From assembly GCA_964430505.1 (NCBI GenBank), contig CAYSGH010000012.1, forward strand, positions 6,522 to 70,521: a stretch of 64,000 nt of DNA, in the 5' to 3' direction. Below are positions 32,501 to 40,100 of the stretch, one piece after another; the stretch's first letter is position 1, and each line of letters begins with the position of its first letter. A program made the translations under genes and the position numbers. The notes beneath the pieces were generated by a model. That model did not search any database. It was not told the origin of the DNA and saw nothing but the letters and a program-made list of their open reading frames with translations. This DNA is from UBA6176 sp032119375. GTDB lineage: Bacteria; Verrucomicrobiota; Verrucomicrobiia; Limisphaerales; UBA9464.

Positions 32501-34191
32501 AACTAGGCGGCGGTGCGGGGGGCGTGGACACGGTCGTGGTCACCTTGTCGGCATCCCTGCTGACGGGTGGCACGGTGACCGCGAACAATGGCTGGCTGAC
32601 GTTCACGGGGTGCGCCGGCTCCATCCTCTTCTCCGACATCGATGCCATGAGGGTGTATGGCACCGAGCAAGGCGACCTGATCGACCTCTCCGGCTTCGTT
32701 GGAAGCGCCACGCTCGATGGGCGGGGTGGAAACGACGTGCTGAGGACGGGTGCGACAGACGGAGGGGGCAACCTCATGACGGTCATCGGTGGGGACGGCG
32801 ACGACCGCATTGAGTTTGGAAGGCACGTGGGCCTCCTCGAGGAGACGATCGTCCACGCGGGCGATGGCGACGACACCCTCGACTTCTCAGGGTACACGGT
32901 GGGCGTGGTGGTGAACCTTTCGATCACGGGAGCATGGCAGACGGTGTTGGCCGGGGAGCTGAGGCTTGGGTTGGCCGCTGAGGACGTCGAAGCGCTCGTG
33001 GGTGGTTCCGGGGCCGACACCTTGGTGGGCAACAGCCTTCCCAACCGGATCACCGGTGGCTTGGGTGCCGACGTGATCGATGGCAACGGGGGCGACGATA
33101 CGTTGGTGGAGCAAGGGGACGCCAACTTCACCCTGAGCAACGTCCAGTTGACTCGTTCCGGCGACGGCGTGGACGTGCTGACCTCGATGGAGCGTGCTGA
33201 GATTTCGGGTGGAAGCGGAAACAACCTGATGGATGCGCAGGCATTCTCCGGCCGGTCGGTGCTGCGGGGGCTTGGCGGCAAGGACGAGCTGCGGGGCGGC
33301 TCAAACTCGGACGTCCTGGTGGGCGGTGCCGGCGACGACCTCCTGCGCGGTGGCGCTGGCGACGACGTCTATGGGTTCGACGCCGACGAGGTTCTTGGCA
33401 CGGACCGGATCGACGAGTTGCCCGGCTTGGCAGGGGGCCGGGACCTGATCGACTTCAGCGAGACGACGGGGTTCGGGGTCGCGATGAACCTGTCAGTTAC
33501 CTTGGTGCAGGAGGTGGTGGCGGGGCGACTGAGCATCGAGCTGACCAGTGGGTCGGCCATCGAAGACCTCGCGGGCGGCGGCCAGGCGGATGTCTTGATT
33601 GGCAACCTCGGCGACAATCGATTCTCGGGCGGGGCCGGCAATGACCGCATCGAGGGCAACGGCGGCGCGAACGACGTCCTCATTGAGGAGCGCGATGCCG
33701 ACATGCTGGCGGTGGGAACGATGGTCCAGGCGACGTTGGGAATTGGCTTGGAGACCGACGAGATCGTTGGCTTGGCCCAGCTTTGGCTGGCGGGTGGCAG
33801 GAGCAACAACGTGCTGGACGCCACCCAGTTCACCGGCGGGGTCATCCTCGCAGGGCGAGGCGGCAACGATTCCTTGTACGGAGGGTCTGGCGACGACGTG
33901 CTGCTCGGGGAAGCAGGCGACGACCTGCTGCGCGGCAATGGCGGCAATGATTACCTGCTGGGTGGCGATGGCAACGACACCTACTCGTTCGATCTGTCCG
34001 TCCTGCAGGGGATGGACATCCTCCTTGAGTACCCGGGCGCCACGAACCGACTGGCGGGCTTTGCGGACCGATTGCAGGGCGTGGGCGTTTCCGGCGTGGA
34101 CATCGACCTGGACCAGTTTGGTTGGCAGGTGATCAGCCCGAACCTCTCGCTGTGGCTTTGGTTCCCCGGAACCGTCGAGTTTTCCCCCTAG
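14530..34191 (+). CDS. Giant extracellular LEPR-XLL / Calx-beta / RTX adhesin-like protein
   Basis: A 6553-residue, acidic, repeat-built surface protein. The order, in approximate residues, is as follows. LEPR-XLL-like sorting motif LELLEERTLLS (41-51). Autotransporter-like beta segment with GTGTVQGDVTGEGTIRPGNSPG (144-304). Tandem units of about 100 residues with a 'PaGPYfRv' core (400-1520). A 'VRIN.GTTTA..I..AVNA' module five times (1130-2937). RTX block (3720-4020). SdrD-B-like domain (4030-4157). Five Calx-beta domains ending in DDD (4157-4840). Further SdrD-B domains, a sixth Calx-beta, and a long second RTX block (5317-6494). GGxGxDxLxGG repeats bind calcium in this family. The ATG at 14530 is the only one after an in-frame stop at 14494. 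The C-terminus has no autotransporter barrel or known secretion tag and stops in mid-module. It is co-directional with the next gene, which starts 5 nt later. Confidence 0.9.
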   Translation: MPWLPNWAAWATDAARARLGFGLESPGSASVNRQRTTWRGLELLEERTLLSSEGLLPDAFGADADVGIVQEGLVETAEWLGMRPREAASVVLEGPGEADAEGGLFGGAVAWGAGERSGEEEERRRGHAAVAGAGDAGGEEQQDVASLAGDLRVDGSLEPAGGVLDLKPGDVLHGTGTVQGDVTGEGTIRPGNSPGRTTFTGNFTPGEGAVTEIEIWGLGQGVSTGYDWLEVTGAASPNGTLKILFQPQGGYVPALGQTFDVMTWGSRPAGQVFDNWLGTASIPGQPGWALRPEYLADRLRLTLVQTPTLAAGVDTVLLNGLQQLGSVANFLDSAGEFAQAVPFIGSNLGSLADQGTALINGVRARIQSVLNSLPRAGQVVSAIEGWNNTTFGGFLFQVNGVLATYGTTSADPVSWDVNVSLKPTAATTAALQDVAGGVFGAVFSGAAPLVTVQAEAVLDFSFGNDGGFFVGIDQLGARASVNATNLTGFQFDLGLPGGLAGFGVSNGSVLVSAAVSAVPDAGILTGGRLTSATLTSLANGSIPVGNAFNLQDSGTLEAVFPFGYQAIDFLGFNLAGQYVLRVATNDLLGGSLPSVSLGVNSTMTLSGQTLSGSFTFKNTGTETILQASNITFNLGAGPDRVLSVQNGSGNFVLLGSGVAGTLALDFNLGPALPGLTLSLTGLRLAVNTTGGAVASINGVAVNLPAGPYFRVSGNGSVGLSNPAASLVGDFVFEPRDADNNTGNGYEEVAVGVANMAFAFSEGAQKVVDVTQGAGVLVFRTGGVTGQLSVQASVAVPGFSLSGRHSVALNTASTAYNATVNVNGTSLAVNLGAGPYLRVASTGTTPATTAMLQVQGTIFRGNFEFERKTTASSQTVVTVAATAVSVELGPNGGSLVRVTDGSGLFLLTTAGLAGDASATVSVVVPGVTTSSGTFRLRVNTRPTPVNESVTVNGSPVTVNVPSGPYVRVDATALSLSFLGIDVSGNFSFEQRTSAAGQSLVTVEASNVAFDFGNGMVSGTNGSAFLVFSPGGVAGSGSLTLAVQAFGNGFSRTFDWSFNTLAASASHQFNIGTALRELNLPGGPYFRLDSGPTPVGFDVSVGPLTVAMSGRVVLTLVDPRNPAIALSRHLAGGVNGSSHATATLDPFGPANAVRLATTDLATAATYNDAIFRFVEDAAITGAAANVDWDATGKVLTVRVNAQQTTAATIVSAVNAAGTPFAASLATPDNGSPGNDGTGTATWFVATVGVSGLNASLAAGPMTLAVSNGTGAFVINDAGMAGNVSVGSATLTVPGLPSGNAISLSTRSLAVRFNATGTDVGNPDAILVRVNGNPADDVPVQFKGAYYRQYFSISGGADLSILGDLVTLGGDFVFEKAQVDLDGNPGAEDVFKVGVSNLAFGLKAGNLEVLSFTNGTGGLVITPAGVAGSVDMQFGTGLLSLGGTVRLDVNTTGAAVSGVTVPLPVGDRTLNLPAGTSLAVVVTNARIHLGSASFPFPSLKISVSGNTVVVQSADGATTYVTINSSGNITTGLSFSDFAAPGPFEFVSMLRQAMVWMEAFSGSDLFAAEIPFTGGKTLGDAFAWSQLFVDKVYAKMATMELQSRSLALETVDPATGNPQARSGSFASASFKLQLGSDAPVTVTLGSTTYSNADNNLDELITAFTAALNASALAGKVVARIHKIRDQVPGDPDYATRLRDDVLVLALSDEALAAGTTLVMTEADAAIEAMGFADNQQAVLTHRYDTRNFFIELGRLLSPTGTPGTYDPARRVYTFDVRLSKTFSNEDLFGGPTLPFNWNLDLGPLADAQLSGAVGIEATVGLNFKLGFDLRAAEVPRILSTTTVPVPANGRISRDASFRLYINDSVTPIHVTLDRARTLDNNSVENLAQDLNDVLATIDYTGPLVTGTVKLNQLVIFQKAGTGLALSALHELDADANGTPDVGRDLNGDGNTDSWLDVINGLVVTTGMTDTFATELGFANETLQISPGVYVYVSGGNSTPRGLFIEVGGISGLVAGGVNSSALASVVIDPPGDDNRILFRSKALATAASDNGIEVRYVPDPTIAGSLATASYNGTTRVLTVRINNGTTTAASIVAAVNALGASSPLEALISTPDNAALGNTGLGAVLDATLSGSISVTTPTLISGSVKFGFVELTTSGGVLGTLSYDGATLAPLTAALTLSNPTTGSARLYLADLMGGTSSEALGSLVPAPVFAGSVLARLDNLTVGGLGFNFPLGANPELSAWIPDINDLDFNPDPYNGSNTGIFLTYPDLGSLQNFTSLSFTQIIRALNAIADNLADISAFSFLDEPLPLVNMSVNDMLDHAQKLADLFDAVAGNGSAASLQEAIDRLETEIENLFDLDPSILKVWLDDGGLSGRSGTASGGVNAATRASITFNPAGDNNSVVFRSRNLAVASADNGIQVRYVADPSLTGSTAVATYDATARLLAVRINSGTTTALAIRNAVNALGIASPLEAILGTPDNGASGNTGSGVVTTSSLVAGGGVNGSSNASVWIMPGGDNNDFVLISKPSSLATASQLNGSSVRMVGDASVGGTSARVDWNATTKVLTVRINPGKTTASAIIAAINAAATPWNAALAPPDNALSTNTGAGGITTTALGFSLNYSVAYADSLPFQLSLSDLVDLLAGDSNSTVRSFLEAATTLVQVGGSGNLSVSASADINLSFGLDLTNPTTVRPFLYDRTGIVLRARILGSNLEIQASLGGVFGIFIKNGSVVLDRDGDATTGPTSNPLSPNNDRGAEFRLGLRDNNGDGRHYFDEPILDLDNIDLTLDGGVSARLPIFAPFEGVALGGTADTNADGYPDNELVLQVADLVRLFQAEEVNTRATGASKVVRFSGNHNDLNIQSSLYTNYKVVFLNTAAPGAATASFNVLTRTLTVSIDAGDTTALTARNAIQAVAGFATTALTADDDGVAATNANTGNGKLNKVALATPNFASMFDDLDLCDVISANMGTILEGLDELLGKIQDGLNALVFSTELPLIGSGLEGAANFIDDFRNGLLLSLRNEVNAAGGNGLTALENAIKKAFWNTLGPGGLDLLVNAEDGTDLEDSAGFGQLDISIDCDDGLVANLRLKKRLDLLDTTQNPIDFDIGVPGFGLQVDGNVRVSIGFDLKFGFGFNTDDGFYFDTSADGDAPELVIDFKAEIPGLKAKGELLFLQLEVMDDADDPTVFEGYFRVDLKDPDDDNKLTFAEILSPGTGSGDIIEWVLGAEADVNLDLVASFGGNAAFPKLLAEFRLDWLADTNTGMGSPNIRFENIQLDIGSFLSDFLGPILAKITDVTKPLLPILDLVQARIPVLSDLAGEDITLLILAERFGLLEPSTVQFIRDVLKVVELLNSLGGLGTGTILIPMGSFSLTPDPNGGTATISSITSVGSMSFESLASAVENSRGPGRGARGASLEDIARAIENSTGPGSTSTNRSLTAGFARSVGSLSNFKIPIFDNPSEIFNLFTGGSVRLVEWRMPTFNFNFTYTQKIPIYPPLYAQFGGEIGAKIDIGFGYDTYGIQKFIASEDKNWVDILDGFYVIDFDESGHERPELTLSGKIFAGASINLLIAEAGVNGGIEAIFTFDLNDVNDDGKVRVSEIIANAQIDPRCIFDIHGKITLFLEAFLSVDLFFFSIDKTWRLADLTLLEFDISCPEPVLAEKIGTDLYLNIGSRAANRLEIDTTDNSERFVVKHVGGTAASETVDVQWGNWTQTYEGITRVIILDAGQGDDYVDMRGVLVPSDFTGGVGNDTVYLSEGSGSTANGGAGNDLLYANTASTATSVVLRGGTGNDVLTPGTKAITIYGDDGNDTITGTDENDVLHGDDGMGNSDGQDVIHGKDGDDILRGGKGDDTLEGGAGNDWVRGDGGADVIRGSRGMDVIEGGDGDDKIYGGADSDLLLGGGGADWVNGHGGNDVLVGDSEPTFAINGLAVTEANLAAIRTAVSGSSATTIRFSGISGGLGTAFGNDMLIGGGGNDVVFGGPGNDAIYGGNFMNQGETSVVEEDGNDFLDGGAGDDTILGDDSMGREGTRNTGIAIDATVWMDMATLGVANSLRDESEKGFAGVVVSLHRQSDSVLVATETTDSAGVARFQGLDPNNYYLVFVPLPGLTVSTRHASGATAADQKGDDNDASWVAGQLRTDPFLVGFDETETNVAAGFTGQARISVSDQTVHEGSTGETLLTFLFTLSQPQASPVEVEYFTGDGTASAANGDFVAVPNTVLTFAAGETSKTVTVTVRGDLAYEPNEQFKLQIARRQLMNPGGAVTLDISGATIVGPEVYVLGTITNDDVVPSISISDFRQLPQDWDNDPATEPTVRENQKARFLVTLSNPSQYTVSVKWRSDVSPEFLTASKPGAATPLGLPGSDFNVLTDQVLVFEPGVTSKVIEVDIFDDLLDEVDESFVVDLYEPSFATISDGRGWGIISDDDAPVWVFIRPKTPAPSPLSPDAMDVVEGNSGSTPITLEVWLSQASGKEVTVRYNTAPGTASEFVFSGGTDSIDYDATPNDTLEDPTGTVTFKPGDTVIEVTVRVHGDLQAEGEVNPDNPLQRIETFFVNLFGADGADIAPVASPYQSNHVTVRIVDDDSFVGLPDNGPWAVSFAHNTYVVQEPSSGLLLVPVTLRRVPGSSNAVAVFATVGGTATAGADYGRVFREVVTFAPNELVKTTLVAVYADNAVEGTETIQLSLRNPTGGPVRGSPDIAVIKILDDDVPEIYFPGVLSFTEGSGGGTTTQAIAVELRDPVSKAPVTAPPGGITVQYSIVPLTARSPGDYASPQPITGTLSFAVGASTATISGTATVLSVDVVRDNTPELAETFAITLSNPIGAAIAEAHEFSVVSILDDDLIPVTGQIFHDANGNGFWDIGERPLAGVEVEILADGIGMITPPPTDATGTYTASVLLGTVSVSVDASSVKSPYQGGLVIFAGSGTYEPTTGNDNQEIAFQGIVGLPAFTPVGFRNSLTFALPEASEEAPGRGGTDDTIYGGPGNDIIVAGLGDDLVVGGHWMTATDGNADVNRTAYSADVRPVTAGLHAIHDSGPIFDIDPASIPAGRSIAGEIWEDLNFNGVQDAGEAFLGEVVVNLYDCDGNPVNSLVTTNGQYLFKRLSAPDDASPTEYMVEFVLPNGRAFSAPAGGSNATNNDVVVGSRTGMIVLTDASPNATDIDAGVRPTTTPVAPGLPQFGDGAYGVSETVVGGKLWLTVTRGDASQVRPVVVRAVAGTAAASVHFQPLTALLTFAVGEQVREVSLGIINTGTLLDCDTPKVLTLELREVTGRLIDSAPVYIGGPLSGGNTDDDDIDAGGDWDIVLGDSAILPGTAYMGNSSSMGAIESVGGPGKDNIRGMDGADWLDGQLGDDVIAGGSGLDTILAGMGDDEAWVDLDDDVIDGGHGTDRVVSVRDVAWIQLETTGPTTAVLRHRDSEFAFPLGTFTLANVEEARLVGGALDNTFDVRGWVGTAQVVGGLGQDTLRIEASGDVKLKDATLLEGLLFQAFYGFRKDASAVMLATGNTYHIGGVEAFRLAGNAGPNVLDASLFTRPVTFIGGAGNDTLIGGSANDLFLVEANTPMGTITILGNGGSDTVSLANTVANSTLDLSLVASGPQVVNPNLAVVLLDAIENAVGGNGNDTLIGNALDNVLGGGPGNDILDGRGGNEMYAFDTDSAWGSETIIENPADPGRDTLDFSGTTSLSVSVNLSVLNVSQVVNGNLTLTLQGGGIEVLVGGALNDTLRGDGLDNEIRGGPGNDVLDGKGGDDLLDGGSGNDDIDGGDGLLDRIVETADTDFRLSNLLLVRGTGEVDDLDDIEVAWLTGGAGNNRFDLTGWTGGGSVDGGAGSDTLAWAADANFLLTTGQLLVSTALGPTTLTSIEGAELTGGESDNLIDAHAFDGSTILSGGNGHDTLLGGTADDVLIGGMGDDVLSGGLGNDVLEGGDGSDLLDEARSGAVIGVTLVLTNASLTIIEWTGSPAVLVAGVDHFIGFEGVRLIAGLGDDVFDVGGWTQGSVELGGGAGGVDTVVVTLSASLLTGGTVTANNGWLTFTGCAGSILFSDIDAMRVYGTEQGDLIDLSGFVGSATLDGRGGNDVLRTGATDGGGNLMTVIGGDGDDRIEFGRHVGLLEETIVHAGDGDDTLDFSGYTVGVVVNLSITGAWQTVLAGELRLGLAAEDVEALVGGSGADTLVGNSLPNRITGGLGADVIDGNGGDDTLVEQGDANFTLSNVQLTRSGDGVDVLTSMERAEISGGSGNNLMDAQAFSGRSVLRGLGGKDELRGGSNSDVLVGGAGDDLLRGGAGDDVYGFDADEVLGTDRIDELPGLAGGRDLIDFSETTGFGVAMNLSVTLVQEVVAGRLSIELTSGSAIEDLAGGGQADVLIGNLGDNRFSGGAGNDRIEGNGGANDVLIEERDADMLAVGTMVQATLGIGLETDEIVGLAQLWLAGGRSNNVLDATQFTGGVILAGRGGNDSLYGGSGDDVLLGEAGDDLLRGNGGNDYLLGGDGNDTYSFDLSVLQGMDILLEYPGATNRLAGFADRLQGVGVSGVDIDLDQFGWQVISPNLSLWLWFPGTVEFSP
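17917..23340 (+). repeat. Five dispersed copies of a ~110-residue module in the giant protein
   Basis: Copies at about 17917-18250, 20560-20890, 21655-21990, 22010-22350 and, more diverged, 23060-23340. Each begins near GGVN-S/A-x-A, has 'LATA...N' in the middle, then a 'TVRIN.GTTTA..I..AVNA' core, and ends with 'PDN...GNTG.G'. The copies are well diverged, so they are old. Between them lie unique beta-rich segments. Confidence 0.7.
25741..26580 (+). repeat. RTX calcium-binding repeat block 1
   Basis: Codes for consecutive nonapeptide repeats of the GGxGxDxLx type (for example GGAGNDLLYAN, GGKGDDTLEGGAGNDW, GGDGDDKIYGG). In RTX proteins such blocks fold into calcium-loaded beta-rolls outside the cell. 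The block is followed by an SdrD-B-like domain. Confidence 0.9.
30480..34010 (+). repeat. RTX calcium-binding repeat block 2 with interspersed modules
   Basis: A second, much longer series of GGxGNDxLxGG repeats. At least six times it is interrupted by a spacer of the form '(E)xAxLxGGxxxNxxDxxxFxG' (for example EGAELTGGESDNLIDAHAFDG) and by a 'VxLSxxxxQVVxxNLxLxL' strand module. The block runs almost to the C-terminus. Confidence 0.9.
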
Positions 34192-34196
34192 ACATC

Positions 34197-37100
34197 ATGA
34201 ACGCACGACGCATCCAACGTGGAGGCTGGACGGCACGCGCCCTTGGGACGCTGGCCGGGGCCGTCGCGATGCTTTGGCTTGGGCATGCGCCCTTGCAGGG
34301 CCAGACCCAGGCCGGCTTGGACTGGGGTGACGCGCCGCAGCCCTATCCCACCACTGGAGCCAACGCGGCCGTGCACGCCATCCAGCCCGGCATGTTCCTG
34401 GGACAGTCCGTGGACGCGGAGCAAGGCGGCCAGCCGGACCCCAGCGCCCTCCTGGACGACGCCACGCCCAAGGGGGCCTTGGATGATGAGGACGGCATCG
34501 AGTTTCCGTCTCCTTGGACTCCGGGTAAGCCCACGCAGATCAAGGTGACGGTGTCCAAGGACGGCTTCCTCCATGGATGGGCGGACTTCAACCAAGACGG
34601 CGTCTGGTTGGGGATCTTCGAGCAGATCGTGCCGGGGCTCTTCGTGGCGGCCGGGGACAACGTGATTGCCTTCAACGTTCCTCCCGATGCGAAGCTCGGC
34701 ACCGTCTATGCCCGGTTTCGCTACACGACGCTCAAGGACGCCCAGCCCCATGGCTTCTTGCCGGACGGCGAGGTGGAGGACTACCGGCTGGTGCTGACCA
34801 CGGGCGAGACGACTCTGGACTTTGGGGATGCGCCGGGGAAATACCCCATGCCCTTGGCTGCCGACGGTGCGCGGCATTTGATGGCCAAGGGCTTGTACAT
34901 GGGCGCCGGCGTGGACGGCGAATTCGATGGCCAGCCCACGCCTGATTCGCTGGGCGATGACAAGGCTCCGTCGAGCCTCGACGACGAGGATGGCGTGACT
35001 TGGTTGGCTCCCTTGGTGGCGGGACAGGCCGCCAAGGTACGCATCACCTGCGTGGTCCCGGCCGGTTCAACGGCCCTTGTGGACGCTTGGCTCGATTACA
35101 ACCAGAACGAGAGTTGGGCCGACGCAGGCGAGAAGATCCTCGACTCGGTCCCGGTCACCTCCGGCGACAACCACTTTACCTTCACCGTGCCGGCCTCGGC
35201 GACGCCCGGGGCGACCCACGCGCGCTTCCGCCTGAGCAGCCAGGGCAAGCTGTTGCCCTCGGGCTTGGCGGGGGATGGCGAGGTGGAGGACTACCGGGTC
35301 GGGGTTGAGGCCCCGACCGCGTTCATGGACTTTGGCGATGCCCCGGGCAAGTACCCGACGCTTCTGGGCAACGACGGCGCGCGACACGTCCTTCTCGAGG
35401 GCTTCGCTCTCGGCGCCATGGTGGACGGGGAGCCGGACGGCCAGCCCACGCTGGACTCGCTCGGGGATGACAACAATCCGGCCAACCGCGACGACGAGGA
35501 CGGCGTCGTCTTCTTGACGCCCTTGGTGGCGGGCCAATCCGCCAAGGTTCGGGTCACGTGCTCGATTCCCGGCGGCACCACGACGGCGTCCGCCCGGCTG
35601 GATGCATGGATCGACTTCAACGGCGACGAGACGTGGCTGAACGCCGGCGAGCAGATCCTGGTGTCCGTTCCCGTGACGGCCGGGATCAACGACCTCACCT
35701 TCCAAGTCCCGGCCGGCGCCCGGCCGGTCGGCACGTATGCACGGTTCCGCTTGAGCCGCAAAGGAGGCCTCGCTCCCCATGGCGTGGCTGCTGACGGCGA
35801 GGTCGAGGATCACCCGGTCAAGATCGAGGTGCCCACCGTCGCCCTAGACTTCAGCGATGCCCCCGGGAAGTACCCCACCCTGCTGGCCAACAACGGTGCC
35901 CGGCACCGAGTCGTGCAAGGCTTCTCGTTGGGAGCCACCGTGGATGCCGAGGCCGATGGGCAACCGGACCCTTCCGCCCTCGGCGACGATGGCAACCCCA
36001 GCACCGCCGATGACGAGGATGGCGTCACGTTCACGTCGGGGCTGTTGGCCGGCCAGGTGGCGACCGTGCGCGTGACGGTTCGCGTGCCTGGGCTGACGAC
36101 CAACGTCAAGCCCTTGCTGGATGCATGGGTGGACTTCAACCAGAACGGGAGCTGGGGCGACCCGGGCGAGCAGGTCTTTGCATCGCTGTCCGTGGTTGCA
36201 GGCACGAATTCGCTCAGCTTCAACGTGCCCACGACCGCGCTGCCAGGCGTCACGTTTGCCCGGTTCCGGCTCAGCTTCCAGGCGCAGCTAGGGGTTGGCG
36301 GCTTGGCTGACGCGGGAGAGGTGGAGGATTACCAGGTGGGCATCGAGGGGCCTTCGCGCCTGCTGGACTACGGCGATGCCCCGACGGGCTACCCCACGAC
36401 GTTGGCGGCCGACGGGGCGCGGCATGGCTTCAAGCAGGGGTTGCTGATGGGCCTGTTGCTGGACATGGAGCCCGATGGCCAGCCTCAGGCTTCTTCGCTG
36501 GGCGACGACAGCAACCCAGCCTCGGCGGACGACGAGGACGGAGTGACGTTCCTCACCCCGTTGGTGGCGGGCCGCACGGCCGTCGTTCGGGTCGTGACGC
36601 CCGCTCGCCTCGTTTATCTCAACGCATGGATCGACTTCGGCCAGGATCAGGGGTGGTCGCAGGCCGGGGACCAAGTCATCACGGCGTATCCCCTCGTCCC
36701 CGGCAACAACGACATCACGTTCCAGGTCCCGGCCAATGCCCGCGTGGGGGGAACATTCTCCCGGTTCCGCCTGAGCAGCACGCGGTTGCTCACCTTCAGG
36801 GGCCTCGCGCCGGACGGCGAGGTCGAGGACCATCCCGTGCGCGTGCTCAGCGAGGAGGAACGCTGTGACCTGTCCTGCGAGGGCGTTGACTTCTGGCTGA
36901 CCTTCCCCGGCAACTACGCGCCGGATCCCTCCAACCCGCCCAAGGTCAGCCTCTCCATCCAAGGCACTCCCGGCACGAGCGTCGAGGTGGCACAGCCCGG
37001 GACCGGCTACCTTTCGAATCACATCATCCCCGCCGCGGGCACGTTCAACGTGGGCCTGCCCCAGTCGGCCGAGCTGGGCGACTTGAACGACGTCGTCAAG

Positions 37101-40100
37101 CCCTTGGGCGTGCGGGTCCGGGCCTCGTCCGACGTCGTCGTGGCGGGCCTCAACCACGCGGACTACACCTCGGACAGCTTCCGCGCGTTGCAGACGGGCC
37201 TCCTGGGCCGCCGCTACGTCGTCATGGCCTCCCCGAACTTCCACTCGGGGGTCGAACCCTTGAACGGCAGCCAGTTTGCCATCGTGGGCACCGTCTCCAA
37301 CACCGTCGTCCAGATCACCCCCAAGGTGTCTTCCGGCTCCCGCACCGCCGGTGTCCCATACTCCATCACGCTGAACCCCGGCGACGTGTACCAGCTTCGT
37401 GCCACGAATGACGGACCTTCGGACATCTCCGGAACCCTTATCGCGTCCTCGCAACGCGTCGCCGTCTTCGGAGGGCATCGTTGCGCCAACATCCCCGATG
37501 GCAACGTTTGGTTCTGCGACTACGTCGTCGAGCAACTCCCGCCCGTGAACACGTGGGGCGACGACTTCCTCCTCGCCCCCTTCGCGGGCCGGACCGGCGG
37601 CGACTGGGTCCGGATCCTCGCCGCATCCCCCGGAACCGTAGTGACCGTGGACGGGGCCGTGGTGGCCACCCTCGGCGCCGGCGACCTCCACTCCTTCATC
37701 ATGACCGTGGCTACCCGCGTCCAGACGTCCATGCCCGCCTTGGTTGCCCAATTCGCCCAAAGCGCCGACGCCGACCCCGTTCCTACCACGCAAGGCGACC
37801 CCTTCATGATGCTCGTGCAGGCGCGTCGGCACTACCAGAACAGCTACCGCCTCACCGTGCCGTCCACGGACTTCACCTCGAACTTCATCCACCTCGTGGT
37901 GCCAACGCTCGGCGTCCCCACGATGACGCTCAACGGCGGCGCCATCCCGGCGGGTTCGTTCACGCCCATCGGGGGCACGGGCCATTCCTTCGCACGCATC
38001 CCCGTCGGGGCCGGCGTCCATGCCGTTTCCGGCACGCTGGCGTTTGCCTCCGGCATCTATGGCTGGGCCGAGTATGACTCCTACGGACACCCCGGATGCT
38101 TCTACGCCGGCGATGTCCAGTCGCCGCAGCCCTCGGGTTCCTTGCCCAACTTGTCCGTCAACCTCGCGACGTCTCCCACGACCGGTGACGTGACCGGCGG
38201 CGGCGGCTTCGTCCAGGTGCCGTCCTACCTCGACTTCGTCCGCTTCACCGACAATTGCGACCCCAAGCTCCGTCCGGCGGTTCAAAGCCCGGAGCCCGGA
38301 ACCATCGTGCCGGCCGGCTCCCACGTGGTTACCGTCACCGCCACCGATGCCAGCGGGAATGAAGCGGTCCTTTCCACGGTCTTCGTGGTGAACCGGTTGC
38401 CCCGCTTCCTCGGGGCGACCAACAACGTCATCAACGAGGTGGTCCCCTACACCCAGGCGCTCGTGCCCACGGATCCCGACCTCGCATCCCCGCCTCAGGG
38501 CTCGAATTCTCCGCTCGTCGTTTCCCTCCTCGCCGGCCCCCAAGGGTTGGTGGTGACCAACGGCGTCCTGGCGTGGACCCCGTCCGAGACCCAGGGACCC
38601 TCCACCAACACGATTCGCGTCGCTCTTTCCGACGGATGGGGTGCCGTGACCAACGAGTTCACCTTGAGGGTCAACGAAGTGAACCAGTCGCCGGCCTTCC
38701 GTGGTGCGACCAACAACACGATCAACGAGCTGGTGGGCTACACGCAGCCGCTCGCGCCGAGGGACAACGACGTGCCGGCCCAGCCTTTGACGACCGCGTT
38801 GGTCTCGGGCCCCGCGGGCCTTGTGGTGACGAACGGCGTGCTGGCCTGGACGCCGTCGGAGGCGCAGGGGCCCTCGACAAACACGGTGCGGGTGCGGGTG
38901 AGCGACGGGATCGCGACGGTGACCAACAACCTCGTCGTCACGGTTCGGGAGGTGAACGTGGCCCCGACGCTGGCGGGTGCGACGAACAACACCATTTACC
39001 CGGCCGCGGGCCACACGCAGGCGCTGGTCCCGCAGGACTCGGACGTGCCGGTGCAGGCGTTGACGGTGACGTTGCAGCAGGGCCCGGCGGGCTTGGTGGT
39101 CACGAACGGGGTGCTGGCCTGGACGCCGACGGCGGCGCAGGCGCTGAGCACGAACCCCGTCCGCGTCGCGGTGAGCGACGGGGTGGTGTCCAGGACGAAC
39201 ACCTTCACGTTGATCGTGCGGGGCCCCAACACGCCGCCCCGCTTCGACGGTGCGACCAACAACACGATCAACGAGCTGGTGGGCTACACGCAGCCGCTCG
39301 CGCCGAGGGACAACGACGTGCCGGCCCAGCCTTTGACGACCGCGTTGGTCTCGGGCCCCGCGGGCCTTGTGGTGACGAACGGCGTGCTGGCCTGGACGCC
39401 GACGGAGGCGCAGGGGCCCTCGACGAACACGGTGCGGGTGCGGGTGAGCGACGGGATCGCGACGGTGACCAACAACCTCGTCGTCACGGTTCGGGAGGTG
39501 AACGTGGCCCCGACGCTGGCGGGTGCGACGAACAACACCATTTACCCGGCCGCGGGCCACACGCAGGCGCTGGTCCCGCAGGACTCGGACGTGCCGGTGC
39601 AGGCGTTGACGGTGACGTTGCAGCAGGGCCCGGCGGGCTTGGTGGTCACGAACGGGGTGCTGGCCTGGACGCCGACGGCGGCGCAGGCGCTGAGCACGAA
39701 CCCCGTCCGCGNNNNNNNNNNNNNNNNNNNNNNNNNNNNNNNNNNNNNNNNNNNNNNNNNNNNNNNNNNNNNNNNNNNNNNNNNNNNNNNNNNNNNNNNN
39801 NNNNNNNNNNNGTGCTGGCCTGGACGCCGACGGCGGCGCAGGCGCTGAGCACGAACCCCGTCCGCGTCGCGGTGAGCGACGGGGTGGTGTCCAGGACGAA
39901 CACCTTCACGTTGATCGTGCGGGGCCCCAACACGCCGCCCCGCTTCGACGGTGCGACCAACAACACGATCAACGAGCTGGTGGGCTACACGCAGCCGCTC
40001 GCGCCGAGGGACAACGACGTGCCGGCCCAGCCTTTGACGACCGCGTTGGTCTCGGGCCCCGCGGGCCTTGTGGTGACGAACGGCGTGCTGGCCTGGACGC

